64,000 nucleotides of DNA. Origin: Natronosalvus amylolyticus. Lineage in GTDB: Archaea; Halobacteriota; Halobacteria; Halobacteriales; Natrialbaceae. This document shows, one piece after another, positions 16,829 through 26,324 of this stretch. The position numbers and the translations under genes were made by a program. The notes below the pieces were generated by a model. That model did not search any database. It saw only the letters and a list, made by a program, of their open reading frames with translations, and was not told the origin of the DNA. The DNA lies in assembly GCF_024298845.1 (NCBI RefSeq), contig NZ_CP101156.1:1612001-1676000 (forward strand). Reading direction: 5' to 3'. The stretch's first letter is position 1, and each line of letters starts with the position of its first letter.

Positions 16829-17938
16829 ATGGGGCTCGAGGAGGAGATCGAGGCAATCGAAGAAGAAATCGCCAGCACGCCCTACAACAAGTCGACGGAG
16901 GCCCACATCGGCCGCCTGAAGTCGAAGCTCGCCGAGAAAAAAGAGAAGCTACAGAATCAGTCCTCGGCCGGCGGCGGCACGGGCTACTCCGTCGAGAAGA
17001 CGGGTGACGCAACGGTTGCACTCGTCGGGTTTCCGAGCGTCGGCAAGTCCTCGCTATTGAACTCGCTGACGAACGCCGAAAGCGAGACCGGTGACTACGA
17101 GTTTACGACCCTCGACGTGAATCCAGGCATGTGTAAACATCGCGGTGCGAACATGCAGTTACTGGACGTGCCCGGACTAATCAAGGGTGCAGCCACCGGA
17201 AAAGGCGACGGCAAGCAAGTTCTCGCGGTCGTCCGCAACGCCGACCTCATCCTCTTCGTCCTCTCGGTGTTCGAAATCGAGCAGTACGACCGCCTTCAGG
17301 AGGAGTTGTACAATATCAACATTCGCGTCGACAAACAACCACCACGGGTAACCGTCCGTCCCAAAATCAAAGACGGGATCAAGGTCACCTCGAGTGCTGA
17401 CCAGGACCTGGACGACGATACGATCAAGGAAGTCCTTCGCGATCAGGGCTACGTCAACGCTGACCTGAACCTGGGCGAAAAAGTCGACATCGACCGACTC
17501 ATCGACGGTTTGATGGAAAATCGTGAGTACATCCCCTCTATCACCTGCGTCAACAAGGTCGACCTGATCAACCCCGAGTACAAGGAGACGGTCGACCAAC
17601 AGTTGCGCGACCGCGGACTCGACCCCGAGGAAGTGACGTTCATTAGTGCCGAGAAGGAGAAAGGACTCGAGGCACTCAAAGACCGGATGTGGGACAATCT
17701 CGACCTCATCCGCGTCTACATGGACAAGCCCGGTCGCGGGGTCGACTACGAGGAGCCACTGGTCATCAAGGCCGGGTCGACCATCGAGGACGCCGTCGAG
17801 AAACTCGGCGGCGAGATGCAAGAGCGCTTCCGATTCGCCCGCGTTTCGGGGCCCAGTGCGACCCACGACAAACAGCAAGTAGGCGACCAGCACGTCCTCG
17901 AGGACGAAGACGTGCTCAAACTGATTTTGCGGCGGTGA
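16829..17938 (+). CDS. Drg-family OBG-like GTPase
   Basis: 369 residues. Archaeal relative of eukaryotic DRG1/2, ribosome-associated GTPases. An N-terminal coiled segment (MGLEEEIEAIEEEIASTPYN) precedes the G domain with P-loop GFPSVGKSS (about 66-74), switch region YEFTTLDVNPG, G3 DVPG, and G4 NKVD. A C-terminal TGS domain runs from about residue 295 to the final LILRR. A second ATG five codons upstream (16814) is possible; MGLEEEIE is the usual beginning and fits a TATA element near 16793-16802. Confidence 0.93.
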   Translation: MGLEEEIEAIEEEIASTPYNKSTEAHIGRLKSKLAEKKEKLQNQSSAGGGTGYSVEKTGDATVALVGFPSVGKSSLLNSLTNAESETGDYEFTTLDVNPGMCKHRGANMQLLDVPGLIKGAATGKGDGKQVLAVVRNADLILFVLSVFEIEQYDRLQEELYNINIRVDKQPPRVTVRPKIKDGIKVTSSADQDLDDDTIKEVLRDQGYVNADLNLGEKVDIDRLIDGLMENREYIPSITCVNKVDLINPEYKETVDQQLRDRGLDPEEVTFISAEKEKGLEALKDRMWDNLDLIRVYMDKPGRGVDYEEPLVIKAGSTIEDAVEKLGGEMQERFRFARVSGPSATHDKQQVGDQHVLEDEDVLKLILRR

Positions 17939-18242
17939 GCAGCGCTCGACGGTTTCGGGGCGAGTAACGAGACGACAGCTCAACTGAAGTATTTGCACAC
18001 CGGTCGCCGATCTGGCTTCCCATCGGGTGCGCTCGACGTGCGGTGGCTCTATCGTGTCGCTACGGCCGGTCGCCGCCAGGACGATCACAGCACACGCGTA
18101 CGACAGCCCGCATTAGCGGCCGAAGTCGGTTACGGCGGCCTGACGTGAACCAGCAGTAAACTTTCTTTCAATCTATATGTATAGAATATGGACACAAGTA
18201 GTAAGCCATTCGAGGCAAAAGAGCTAGCAAATCAAGAAACTG
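17939..18242. other. Intergenic region upstream of the receiver-kinase gene
   Basis: About 300 bases without a convincing gene. The right end is AT-rich (about 18160-18190; CTTTCTTTCAATCTATATGT), which should hold the kinase promoter. It also contains the start of a 23-codon ORF (18188-18259) that overlaps the kinase start. Confidence 0.5.
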
Positions 18243-18259
18243 ATGGGAAGCGACATTAA
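18188..18259 (+). CDS. Possible short upstream ORF overlapping the kinase start
   Basis: Encodes 23 residues beginning MDTSSKPFEAKEL. It begins just after the AT-rich promoter zone and runs past the kinase ATG at 18243 in another frame, stopping 17 bases inside the kinase gene. It could act as a translated leader that tunes kinase expression, or be chance. No homology is known to me. Confidence 0.2.
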   Translation: MDTSSKPFEAKELANQETDGKRH

Positions 18260-19658
18260 CGTGTTATATGTCAACGATAACACCGAGTTACTCGAGTTGG
18301 TCAGCAATCGGTTAGAACGCGAAGAGGGCCGACTTGACGTCGACACCGCCGAATCGGTCGAACAAGCTATGGAGGTTTTCCAGTCCGATTCTGTAGACTG
18401 TGTTCTCAGCGATTACCACATGCCCCAACAGACCGGGCTCGACTTTCTCCGATTGGTACGAGCCGAAGACGCCGAACTACCGTTCATACTGTTCACCGAA
18501 ACGGGGAGCGAGACTGTCGCCAGCGACAGTATCAGTGCCGGGGTAACGGATTATGTAATTAAACAGACGATTGGAGACCCATCCGAGCTGTTAGCGCAAA
18601 AGATCGTCTCGTACGTTGATTCCCGGCGTGAGAAACAGCGCCTCGAGCGGATGGACAAACAGCTCCGAGAGCTGACCGAGTCGACGGACGACGTCCTCTG
18701 GATTTTTTCGCCGGATTGGGAGGAGATACACTTCGTTAACTCGTCGTACGAGACTGTTTTCGGGCAGTCGGTCGAATCGGTCAAAGCGAATCCACAGTCA
18801 TTCCTCGACCCGGTTCACGACGAAGATCGCGATCGAGTGATCCAGACGATGAGGCGGGTCTCAAACGGCGAATCCGTGCAGATCGAGTACCGGGTCAACA
18901 AATCCGAGGCGATACAACTCTGGGTCGAATCGCGATGTAGGCCGATGCGAGACGACCATGGAGAAATTGACTTCATCACCGGGTTCACGCGTGACATCAC
19001 TGAAGAGAAACACCACGAAGAGAGCCTCGTACTCAAGAACGAACAGTTAGAATCGTTTGCCGCTACGGTTGCACACGACCTTCGAAACCCGTTGAACGTC
19101 GCCGACGGGAACATCGACCTGGCCAGAGAACAGGTCGATAGCCCATATCTCGAGACCAGTGCGGAGGCGATCGCCGAGATGGCAGTGCTGATCGACGAAC
19201 TGCTGACGCTGGCGAAAAAAGGTGCGACAATCGACGAACAGTCGCGCGTCTCGTTCGACGAACTCCTCCAGATAAGTAGCAATAACATCGAAATGACAGA
19301 CGCAACGCTCGTTATCGAGGGATCAGCGGTAATTCAATGTGACCCCGCTCGAACGCGAGAGGCCCTGGAAAACCTGTTACGAAACGCCCTCGAACACGCC
19401 GGCACGTCGGTGACGATCACAGCCGGTATCCTCGGACAGGGGGACGGGTTTTATGTCGAAGACGACGGGCCGGGGATCCCCCCGGAAGCGCGCGAGAAGG
19501 TATTCGACAGAGGACACACAACGGCGGCAGCTGGAACCGGGTTCGGTTTGGCCATTGTCGAACAGATCGTCGTGGCACATGGGTGGGAGATTGGAGTCAC
19601 CGAGAGTGCCACTGGCGGGGCCAGGTTCGAAATTACCGGGGTATCGGTTCTCGAATGA
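18243..19658 (+). CDS. Hybrid receiver-PAS-histidine kinase
   Basis: 471 residues, soluble. Residues about 5-120 form a receiver domain with phospho-acceptor Asp57 in LSDYHMPQQ. A PAS domain follows (about 140-265; SFLDPVHDEDRDRV, and ending in the PAC-like GFTRDITEEK). The HisKA helix has AHDLRNPLN with His near 278, and the catalytic domain has the N box LLRNALEHAG, G1 DDGPGIPP and G2 GTGFGLAIV. The receiver-PAS-kinase order is common in haloarchaea. The signal and output partner are unknown; no separate regulator gene lies next to it. Confidence 0.92.
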   Translation: MGSDINVLYVNDNTELLELVSNRLEREEGRLDVDTAESVEQAMEVFQSDSVDCVLSDYHMPQQTGLDFLRLVRAEDAELPFILFTETGSETVASDSISAGVTDYVIKQTIGDPSELLAQKIVSYVDSRREKQRLERMDKQLRELTESTDDVLWIFSPDWEEIHFVNSSYETVFGQSVESVKANPQSFLDPVHDEDRDRVIQTMRRVSNGESVQIEYRVNKSEAIQLWVESRCRPMRDDHGEIDFITGFTRDITEEKHHEESLVLKNEQLESFAATVAHDLRNPLNVADGNIDLAREQVDSPYLETSAEAIAEMAVLIDELLTLAKKGATIDEQSRVSFDELLQISSNNIEMTDATLVIEGSAVIQCDPARTREALENLLRNALEHAGTSVTITAGILGQGDGFYVEDDGPGIPPEAREKVFDRGHTTAAAGTGFGLAIVEQIVVAHGWEIGVTESATGGARFEITGVSVLE

Positions 19659-19673
19659 CACCGTGCCGTACGG

Positions 19674-20474
19674 TCAGACCGACTGAACGAACTCGGTGAG
19701 AATTCGGTTAAACCGGTCGGGTTCCTCGAGATGCGGACAGTGGCCGCTGTCTTCGAATCGTTCGAACGTGGCATCGGGCATCGCGTCGGCGACGGCTTTC
19801 ACCGAGGCGACGGTGCCACGTTTTTCGTCGGTACCCGCACACACCAGCGCCGGGACGTCTATTTCGGGGAGGACCGCCCGATAGTCACACAGACTCGCAT
19901 CGAAGAGGATCGCACTCTTGATCGGAGCAGGCGTTCTCGAGAGTTCGTCGACCTGCAGGACCCACCGGTCGGCGTCCGGCGGCTCCTTGTACACCTGCTT
20001 CGTAATCCGTTCGATGAGACTCGAGCGATCCGTCTGCACCAGCGACATGATCTCGGTGAGTCCCTCGAGGTCGATGATCCCGTATTCGTAGTCGTCCCAC
20101 TGAAAACGGGTCGCCTCCATATCGACGTCGACCAGCCCTCGTAGTCGGTCAGTTCCGAACTGATCCACGTACTCCCAGGAGACGAACGCGCCCAACGACC
20201 AGCCAACGAGGACGACCTCCTCGAGACCGCGTTGTTCCAGAAAAGCCTCGAGATCACGAGCGTACTCGGCGACCGTATGCCCCAACTCCGTCTTTTCAGA
20301 GCGGCCGTGGCCTCTGTAGTCAAGCGCACTCACCTGAAACGCGTCCGAAAGGTCGGTTAGCTGCGGTTCGAAAAAGCGGCAACTCGCCATCACACCGTGT
20401 AACAGCACGACGGGTGGGCCCGAGCCGTTCGTTTCGTAGTACAGCTCCGCGCCGTTACACTCGAGGTATGGCAT
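19674..20474 (-). CDS. Alpha/beta hydrolase
   Basis: 266 residues with the oxyanion segment LLHGVMAS, the nucleophile elbow GWSLG (Ser near residue 93), and the catalytic His in EDSGHCPHLEEP near the C-terminus. This is the standard alpha/beta hydrolase arrangement, nearest to esterases or haloperoxidase-like hydrolases; the substrate cannot be told. Start MPYLECNGAELYY at 20474. A TATA-like element near 20498-20508 on the minus strand fits a leaderless message. Convergent with the receiver-kinase gene. Confidence 0.88.
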   Translation of the reverse strand: MPYLECNGAELYYETNGSGPPVVLLHGVMASCRFFEPQLTDLSDAFQVSALDYRGHGRSEKTELGHTVAEYARDLEAFLEQRGLEEVVLVGWSLGAFVSWEYVDQFGTDRLRGLVDVDMEATRFQWDDYEYGIIDLEGLTEIMSLVQTDRSSLIERITKQVYKEPPDADRWVLQVDELSRTPAPIKSAILFDASLCDYRAVLPEIDVPALVCAGTDEKRGTVASVKAVADAMPDATFERFEDSGHCPHLEEPDRFNRILTEFVQSV

Positions 20475-20609
20475 GGCGGTGGACCCCACCACGAGTCAGG
20501 GTAAAGTCCTTTCTCGCGCGAGTCCTCTCGCAGGAAAAGTCGCTCGTAACCGAACCCGTCGAAAGGAGAAAACAGCACTGCTAAGCGACCGCCACTCGAA
20601 TCCTCGTCC

Positions 20610-21650
20610 GTGACCGAACCCTCGCTCGGCAAGATAGATCGCTCCTTCTTCGAGGACCACATCGCTACCCGCCTCGGTGCTGGCCGCGACGACGTGGCGC
20701 TCGGGCCGACACACGGCGTCGACTTCGGGGTCGTCGACGTTGGTGGACAGGCGCTGGTGACGGCGACTGATCCGATTTCGATACTGCCGGAACTCGGCCT
20801 CGAGCGGGCCGCCCGGTTCGCCCTCGATCTGATTCTGGCGGACGTCGCCGTCAGCGGAATCCCTCCGTCCCACCTCTCGATCTGTTTTACGCTCCCGCCG
20901 GAGATGAGCGACGAAGCGTTCGCCACGGTCTGGGAGACCATCCACACGGAGTGTACGGACCTCGGCGTCGCCGTCGTCACCGGGCACACGGCCCGCTACA
21001 GCGGCTGTTCGTACCCCTGGGTCGGTGGTGCGACCGTCCTCGGCGTGGGGAATCACGAGGACGTCATCCGGCCCGATGGGGCTCGAGTCGGCGACAGACT
21101 CCTGTTGACGACCGGGCCTGCCGCCGAGGCCGTCGGACTCTTGAGCACGCTCTTTGGCGACCGCGTCGGGGTTTCCGGGCCGACGCTCGAAGCCGCTCAG
21201 TCGCGACTCGAGGACGTCTATTGTGTTCGCGATGCCCTCACGGCGGCCGCTACCGGGCCAGTGACGGCGATGCACGATGTCACGGAGGGTGGGCTCGCCG
21301 GGGCCCTGAACGAGATGGCAGCGGGGTCGGGCACCCAGTTTCGGGTCGACCGTGAGTCGGTCCCGCTGGCCCCTGGCGTGGCCGAAGTGTGTGCCGCCCT
21401 CGAGTTCGACCCCTGGAAAGCGACCAGTTGTGGCTCGCTCCTTATCGCCGTCGAGCCAGACAGTGTGAACGACGTGTGTGAGGCCCTCGAGGCTCGAGAG
21501 ACTCGCGTGGCCGAGATTGGAACGGTTCGTCCTCGTGACTCCGAAGACGCGCCCGCCGTCCTCGCCAGCGGGGACCCTCTCGAGCATCCGGTTGCCGACC
21601 CCTCGTGGGAGGCCTACGCCCGACTCCTCGATGGCGAAGGGAACGAGTGA
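20610..21650 (+). CDS. AIR synthase-related protein (PurM/HypE fold)
   Basis: 346 residues, GTG start. The N-terminal domain has the ADVAVSGIPPSHL and TGHTARYSG segments and the C-terminal domain has MHDVTEGGLAGAL, the pattern of the PurM/HypE/SelD/ThiL superfamily. It lacks neighbours that would make it HypE or PurM and belongs to the stand-alone AIR-synthase-related group of archaea; substrate unknown. Because thiD follows 27 bp later, a thiamine-linked kinase-like role is conceivable, but thiD seems to have its own TATA element. Confidence 0.8.
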   Translation: MTEPSLGKIDRSFFEDHIATRLGAGRDDVALGPTHGVDFGVVDVGGQALVTATDPISILPELGLERAARFALDLILADVAVSGIPPSHLSICFTLPPEMSDEAFATVWETIHTECTDLGVAVVTGHTARYSGCSYPWVGGATVLGVGNHEDVIRPDGARVGDRLLLTTGPAAEAVGLLSTLFGDRVGVSGPTLEAAQSRLEDVYCVRDALTAAATGPVTAMHDVTEGGLAGALNEMAAGSGTQFRVDRESVPLAPGVAEVCAALEFDPWKATSCGSLLIAVEPDSVNDVCEALEARETRVAEIGTVRPRDSEDAPAVLASGDPLEHPVADPSWEAYARLLDGEGNE

Positions 21651-21677
21651 TTAATACCACCGTAGAATACACCGAGT

Positions 21678-22502
21678 ATGCAACAACCCGAACCGGTTTC
21701 CCCGCCCGTCAGTCTCACTATCGCAGGCAGTGATTCCGGCGGCGGGGCCGGCATCCAGGCCGATCTGAAAACGATGGCCGCTCACGGCGTCTACGGAACG
21801 ACCGCAATCACGGCCGTCACCGCACAGCACACCCGCGGCGTCGACTCGTCGTTCGTCCTCCCGCTCGAGGAAATCGACGCGCAGATTCGTGCCGCTCTCG
21901 AGGACTTCGACGTCCGAGCGGTGAAGACGGGAATGCTTGCCACCGGAAAGATTATCGACCTCGTCGCCGAGCACGCGGCCGACCTCGATGTCCCACTCGT
22001 CGTCGACCCGGTGATGGTCGCTACCTCGGGAGACCGATTGATCGACCTCGAAGGGATCACCGCGTACGAAGCCCTGCTCCAACACGCCACACTGGTCACC
22101 CCGAACGCGGACGAAGCGGGCGTGTTGACAGGGGTTACCGTCGACGACATCGAGAGCGCACGAACGGCCGGAGAGCGGTTACTCGAGGACGGTGCTAGCG
22201 CAGCCCTCATCAAGGGCGGACACGTTCCGGGTCCCGAAATTACGGACCTGCTCGTTACCGACGAGGGGGAGCGGGCGTTCACACATCCACGTGTCGATAC
22301 CGAGGCAACCCACGGGTCGGGCTGTACCCTCGCGGCAGCGATCGCCGCCGGGTTAGCCAACGGAGACTCACTCGAGACAGCCGTCGAACGAGGGGGCGAA
22401 CACCTCGAGACCGCCGTCCCGGCATACTACGACGTCGGCCAGGGACCCGGGGCGGTCAATCACCTTGCCAGTGGTCAAGAAGACGGCTATAGTAGCCAGT
22501 GA
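21678..22502 (+). CDS. thiD: Hydroxymethylpyrimidine/phosphomethylpyrimidine kinase ThiD
   Basis: 274 residues. Phosphorylates HMP and HMP-P for thiamine diphosphate synthesis. Diagnostic segments are IAGSDSGGGAGIQADLKT at the N-terminus, the VVDPVMVATSG segment, TPNADEA, and the anion hole THGSGCTLAAAIAAGLA. Many archaeal ThiD proteins carry a C-terminal ThiN domain; this one stops after the kinase domain. The element ATTAATACC just after the upstream stop gives it a separate leaderless promoter. The stop codon lies inside the first arm of a hairpin (22493-22566). Confidence 0.95.
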   Translation: MQQPEPVSPPVSLTIAGSDSGGGAGIQADLKTMAAHGVYGTTAITAVTAQHTRGVDSSFVLPLEEIDAQIRAALEDFDVRAVKTGMLATGKIIDLVAEHAADLDVPLVVDPVMVATSGDRLIDLEGITAYEALLQHATLVTPNADEAGVLTGVTVDDIESARTAGERLLEDGASAALIKGGHVPGPEITDLLVTDEGERAFTHPRVDTEATHGSGCTLAAAIAAGLANGDSLETAVERGGEHLETAVPAYYDVGQGPGAVNHLASGQEDGYSSQ

Positions 22503-22566
22503 ACGTCAGTGCACACCCTCTCGCAAGCGGGCGTCGCGGTCGGTGTGTACATCGATTCACTGGCTA
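22493..22566. repeat. Inverted repeat 1 downstream of thiD
   Basis: TAGCCAGTGAA at 22493-22503 pairs with TTCACTGGCTA at 22556-22566. A second block, GTGCACACC with GGTGTGTAC (one G-U pair), extends the stem inwards. The left arm includes the thiD stop codon. Confidence 0.6.
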
Positions 22567-22568
22567 CG

Positions 22569-22649
22569 ATACCGTCGGACAGAACGGTTGATAGTTTCGC
22601 TGGAGGACGTTCCCGGCGACAGTCTATCAAAGCCTCTGTCCGACGGTAT
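22569..22649. repeat. Long inverted repeat 2 (81-nt hairpin) between thiD and mutS
   Basis: The outer arms are a perfect 15-bp match: ATACCGTCGGACAGA at 22569-22583 and its complement at 22635-22649. Inside, GGTTGATAG pairs with CTATCAAAGCC (two-base bulge) and TCGCTGG with CCGGCGA, leaving a loop of about nine bases. It begins 2 nt after inverted repeat 1. It could be a structured RNA, a terminator or a small non-autonomous element. Confidence 0.6.
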
Positions 22650-22784
22650 ATAACCAGCTGACCCGACGAATTCCGCCCACCTGATAGCGGAGACACGCGG
22701 GCAAGCCACCTTCGAACGAGAGAGACAACCCGGGCAGTCGCCCAACCCGCAGGACTTTACTCCTCGGAACACACTCGAGCGTAT

Positions 22785-25469
22785 ATGACCGAGGCGACGG
22801 GGATCGTCGGCGAGTTTCTTGCGTTGAAAGAGGAAACGGACGCCGACGTGCTGGCGATGCAGTGTGGGGATTTCTACGAGTTCTTCGGGGACGACGCGGA
22901 ACTCGTCGGCGAGGAACTCGACCTCAAAGTGACCTCCAAATCCTCCCAGGGACAGTCCTATCCGATGGCCGGCGTCCCCTTAAAAGACCTGACGCCGTAT
23001 CTCAAAGCCCTCGTCGAACGCGGCTATCGCGTGGCCGTCGCCGACCAGTACGAAACCGACGACGGCCACGCACGGGAAATCGTCCGCGTCGTCACCCCGG
23101 GGACGTTGCTCGAGACGAGCGACGCGGACGCCCAGTATCTGGCCGCCATCGTCGCTGGTGCGGGCACTGGCTCGAGCGGACGGTCGAGTACGGGCGGCGA
23201 TTCCAGCGCGGGCGAAGCGATGTACGGCCTCGCCTTTGCCGACATCACGACGGGTCGGTTCCTCGTTGCGAATGCCGAAGACGTCGACGAGGCGATGACC
23301 GAGTGTTACCGGTTCGACCCCGTTGAAATCCTCCCCGGCCCGCACGTGCGGACCGACGACGAGTTGCTCACCCAGCTTCGTGACCGACTCGACGCGCGGC
23401 TCTCGCTCGCCGACACCGAATCGTTCGCCCCGAAGCGGGCGACACACCGTCTCCGGGGGCAGTTCGGTGACGAGACCGTCGACCGACTCGAACTGAGCGA
23501 GGCGACCCGGTCGGCGGCCGGTGCCGTCCTCTCCTACGTCGAAGAGACGGGTGCCGGTGTGCTGGCGTCGATGACACGCCTCCAGACCCACCGTGGGGAC
23601 GACCACGTAACCCTCGACGTCACCACCCAGCGCAATCTCGAGTTGACCGAAACGATGCACGGCGACCGCTCGGGGTCGCTGTTTGCGACCATCGATCACA
23701 CCGAGACCAGTGCCGGCGGCCGGCTACTCAAAGAGTGGCTCCAGCGACCCCGGCGCTCGCTCGAGGTGCTGGAAACCCGCCAGGCAAGCGTCGAAGCGCT
23801 GGCCGCTAGCGCGCTCGCTCGCGACGAACTCCGGGAGGTACTCGGCGAGGCATACGACCTCGAGCGACTGGCCTCGCGAGCCACCCACGGCAGTGCCGAC
23901 GCCCAGGACCTGCTTTCGGTGCGAGACACGCTCGCGGTGTTGCCCCGCGTCGCCGAGTGTATCGAATCGACGCCCGACCTGGCGAGTTCCCCGCTCACCG
24001 ACATCCTCGGGCGGGTGGATGGCGACCAAGCGGCTGCCCTGCAACAACGTCTGGCCGAGGCGCTGGCCGACGATCCGCCCTCGACCGTTCGACAGGGCGG
24101 GTTGCTCGCTCGAGGGTTCGAGGACGAACTCGACGACCTCATCGACCGCCACGAGGCCGTCATCGAGTGGCTCGAGACGCTCGCCGACCGAGAAAAGCGC
24201 GAACACGATCTGAGCCACGTCAGCGTCGACCGAAACAAGACCGACGGCTACTACATCCAGGTCGGCCGCTCGGTCGCCGACCAGGTCCCAGACCACTACG
24301 AGGAGATCAAACAGCTCAAAAACTCCAAACGGTTCACTACCGACGAACTCGAGGCCAAAGAGCGTGAAATCCTGCGCCTCGAGGAACAACGCGGCGAACT
24401 GGAGTACGAACTGTTCCAGGAGCTTCGAGCCGACGTGGCCGACCACGCGACGCTGTTACAGGACGTCGGGAGAACGCTGGCGACGATCGACGCGCTCGCG
24501 AGTCTGGCGAGTCACGCCGCCGAGAACGGCTGGGTTCGGCCGACGGTACACGATGGCGACGCGCTCGAGATCACACAGGGCCGTCACCCGGTCGTCGAAC
24601 AGACGACGGAGTTCGTCCCAAACGACGTGTCGATGGACCACGACCGGGGCTTCCTGCTCGTGACAGGACCGAATATGTCCGGCAAGTCGACGTACATGCG
24701 ACAGGTCGCCTGTATCGTCCTGCTCGCCCAGATCGGTGGCTTCGTCCCTGCACGAGAGGCCGAAATCGGGCTCGTCGACGGGATATTCACCCGCGTCGGC
24801 GCGCTGGACGAACTCGCACAGGGCCGCTCGACGTTCATGGTCGAGATGAGCGAACTCTCGAACATCTTACACGCCGCGACCGAGGAGTCACTCGTCATCC
24901 TCGACGAAGTCGGGCGCGGGACGGCGACCTACGACGGCATCTCCATCGCCTGGGCGGCCACCGAGTATCTGCACAACGAAATCGGGGCGAAGACGCTCTT
25001 TGCGACACACTATCACGAGTTGACCGGGCTCGCTGACACTCTGCCAAGAGTCGCCAACGTCCACGTTGCGGCCGACGAACGGGACGGCGACGTCACCTTC
25101 CTGCGAACCGTCCGGGACGGCCCGACCGACCGAAGTTACGGTATCCACGTCGCTGGCCTCGCGGGTGTTCCCGACCCGGTCGTCGACCGCGCTCGAGACG
25201 TCCTCGACCGACTCCGCGAGGAGAAAGCCATCGAGGCCAAAGGGGGCGGCTCGAGCGACCCCGTCCAGACAGTGTTCGACGTCTCGAGCGGGAGCTTTCG
25301 CGGGCCGGCGAACGCCGACGGCGGCGAACCCGAACCGGACGCCGGTGAGACGATCGACGCTGACACGAAGGCCGTCCTCGAGGAGCTTTCGTCGGTCGAC
25401 GTGAACGCGACGTCTCCCGTCGAGTTACTGGCCAGGGTACAGGAGTGGCAAGCGACATTGGACGACTGA
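22785..25469 (+). CDS. mutS: DNA mismatch repair protein MutS
   Basis: 894 residues, bacterial-type MutS. The N-terminal mismatch-binding motif is GDFYEFF (about 28-34). A Gly/Ser-rich low-complexity insertion (about 126-148) interrupts domain I/II. The ATPase has Walker A GPNMSGKST (about 628-636) and Walker B VILDEVGRGTATYDG, followed by the THYHEL segment, and the C-terminal tail is acidic. It recognises mispairs and recruits MutL, whose gene lies 3.2 kb downstream. Archaea acquired this pair from bacteria; most haloarchaea keep it. Leaderless start after GACTTTAC near 22751. Confidence 0.97.
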   Translation: MTEATGIVGEFLALKEETDADVLAMQCGDFYEFFGDDAELVGEELDLKVTSKSSQGQSYPMAGVPLKDLTPYLKALVERGYRVAVADQYETDDGHAREIVRVVTPGTLLETSDADAQYLAAIVAGAGTGSSGRSSTGGDSSAGEAMYGLAFADITTGRFLVANAEDVDEAMTECYRFDPVEILPGPHVRTDDELLTQLRDRLDARLSLADTESFAPKRATHRLRGQFGDETVDRLELSEATRSAAGAVLSYVEETGAGVLASMTRLQTHRGDDHVTLDVTTQRNLELTETMHGDRSGSLFATIDHTETSAGGRLLKEWLQRPRRSLEVLETRQASVEALAASALARDELREVLGEAYDLERLASRATHGSADAQDLLSVRDTLAVLPRVAECIESTPDLASSPLTDILGRVDGDQAAALQQRLAEALADDPPSTVRQGGLLARGFEDELDDLIDRHEAVIEWLETLADREKREHDLSHVSVDRNKTDGYYIQVGRSVADQVPDHYEEIKQLKNSKRFTTDELEAKEREILRLEEQRGELEYELFQELRADVADHATLLQDVGRTLATIDALASLASHAAENGWVRPTVHDGDALEITQGRHPVVEQTTEFVPNDVSMDHDRGFLLVTGPNMSGKSTYMRQVACIVLLAQIGGFVPAREAEIGLVDGIFTRVGALDELAQGRSTFMVEMSELSNILHAATEESLVILDEVGRGTATYDGISIAWAATEYLHNEIGAKTLFATHYHELTGLADTLPRVANVHVAADERDGDVTFLRTVRDGPTDRSYGIHVAGLAGVPDPVVDRARDVLDRLREEKAIEAKGGGSSDPVQTVFDVSSGSFRGPANADGGEPEPDAGETIDADTKAVLEELSSVDVNATSPVELLARVQEWQATLDD

Positions 25470-25475
25470 CCGCGA

Positions 25476-26324
25476 TCAGAGGTCCGTCGAATTGAAGCGA
25501 ACGTAGCCAACCGCCAGCGGGACGATGAGCCACAGTGCGAGGACGACGAAGCCGATTTCCGGTGTCGCGTAGAACGCATCGAACCCCGCAGCCTGCGTCT
25601 GGGCGTTCGCTTCGTCAGCGAACGCCGGTAGCAACGCGACGAGCGACGAGAAGTACGCCGAAGATGGCGGAATCTGCATCACGAGAAAGACCCAGTCGGG
25701 CATCTGCTGGGGCATCGAGAACCCGTTGGCGACGTAGACGACACCGAGTGGGACGACGTCCCAGGCGAGTTCGAACACGACGAAAAAGCCGAGTGCGAGC
25801 GTGGTCGCTCGAGACGTCGACCCTGTCGTCGCCGAAAGGCCAACGATGATCGTTGCGTACACGCCGGCGAACAGGACGGCCGTCATGACGAAGAGGACGA
25901 CCGGGACGACCTGAATCGTCCCCAGCAAGAGCGCTCCGAAGCCGACACCGATCAGGAGTCCGATGCCGAGGGTCACCGCGATGACGGCCGCTCGACCGAC
26001 AACTTTCCCGAGAAACACCTCGCCACGAGTGTGGGGCAATCCAAGGAGCAGTTTGATGCTCCCCAGTTCTCGCTCACCAGCGACTGACTTGTAACAGACG
26101 ACGATGGCCGCAAGTGCGACGAAGAGTCCGGTAATACCTGCCAGGAAAAAGACCATCCCGGCGAACGAAACCTCGCCGGACTGGGCACCGAACGCCTCCG
26201 GCACCTCGACGTAGGCGTACGTAGTCATGACCGAAAACAGCACGAAGACGGCCAGCAAGGCCCATAGCGCTCGAGACTGAACGGCATCGCGGAAGTCCTT
26301 CTTGGCGACGGCGATCCAGCTCAT
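25476..26324 (-). CDS. ABC-2 type transporter permease
   Basis: 282 residues with six hydrophobic segments. The cytoplasmic N-terminal segment SWIAVAKKDFRDAVQSRALW, the large loop, and SVAGERELGSIKLLLGLPHTRGEVFLGK are typical of NosY-like ABC-2 permeases. The start at 26324 overlaps the stop of the ATPase gene by 4 bp, so the two form an operon; the substrate is unknown. Confidence 0.9.
   Translation of the reverse strand: MSWIAVAKKDFRDAVQSRALWALLAVFVLFSVMTTYAYVEVPEAFGAQSGEVSFAGMVFFLAGITGLFVALAAIVVCYKSVAGERELGSIKLLLGLPHTRGEVFLGKVVGRAAVIAVTLGIGLLIGVGFGALLLGTIQVVPVVLFVMTAVLFAGVYATIIVGLSATTGSTSRATTLALGFFVVFELAWDVVPLGVVYVANGFSMPQQMPDWVFLVMQIPPSSAYFSSLVALLPAFADEANAQTQAAGFDAFYATPEIGFVVLALWLIVPLAVGYVRFNSTDL

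Noticed and set aside
20496-21587. 363-codon frame on the minus strand opposite the AIR-synthase-like gene
   Set aside because: It is a shadow of a clear PurM/HypE-fold gene and shows no family features.
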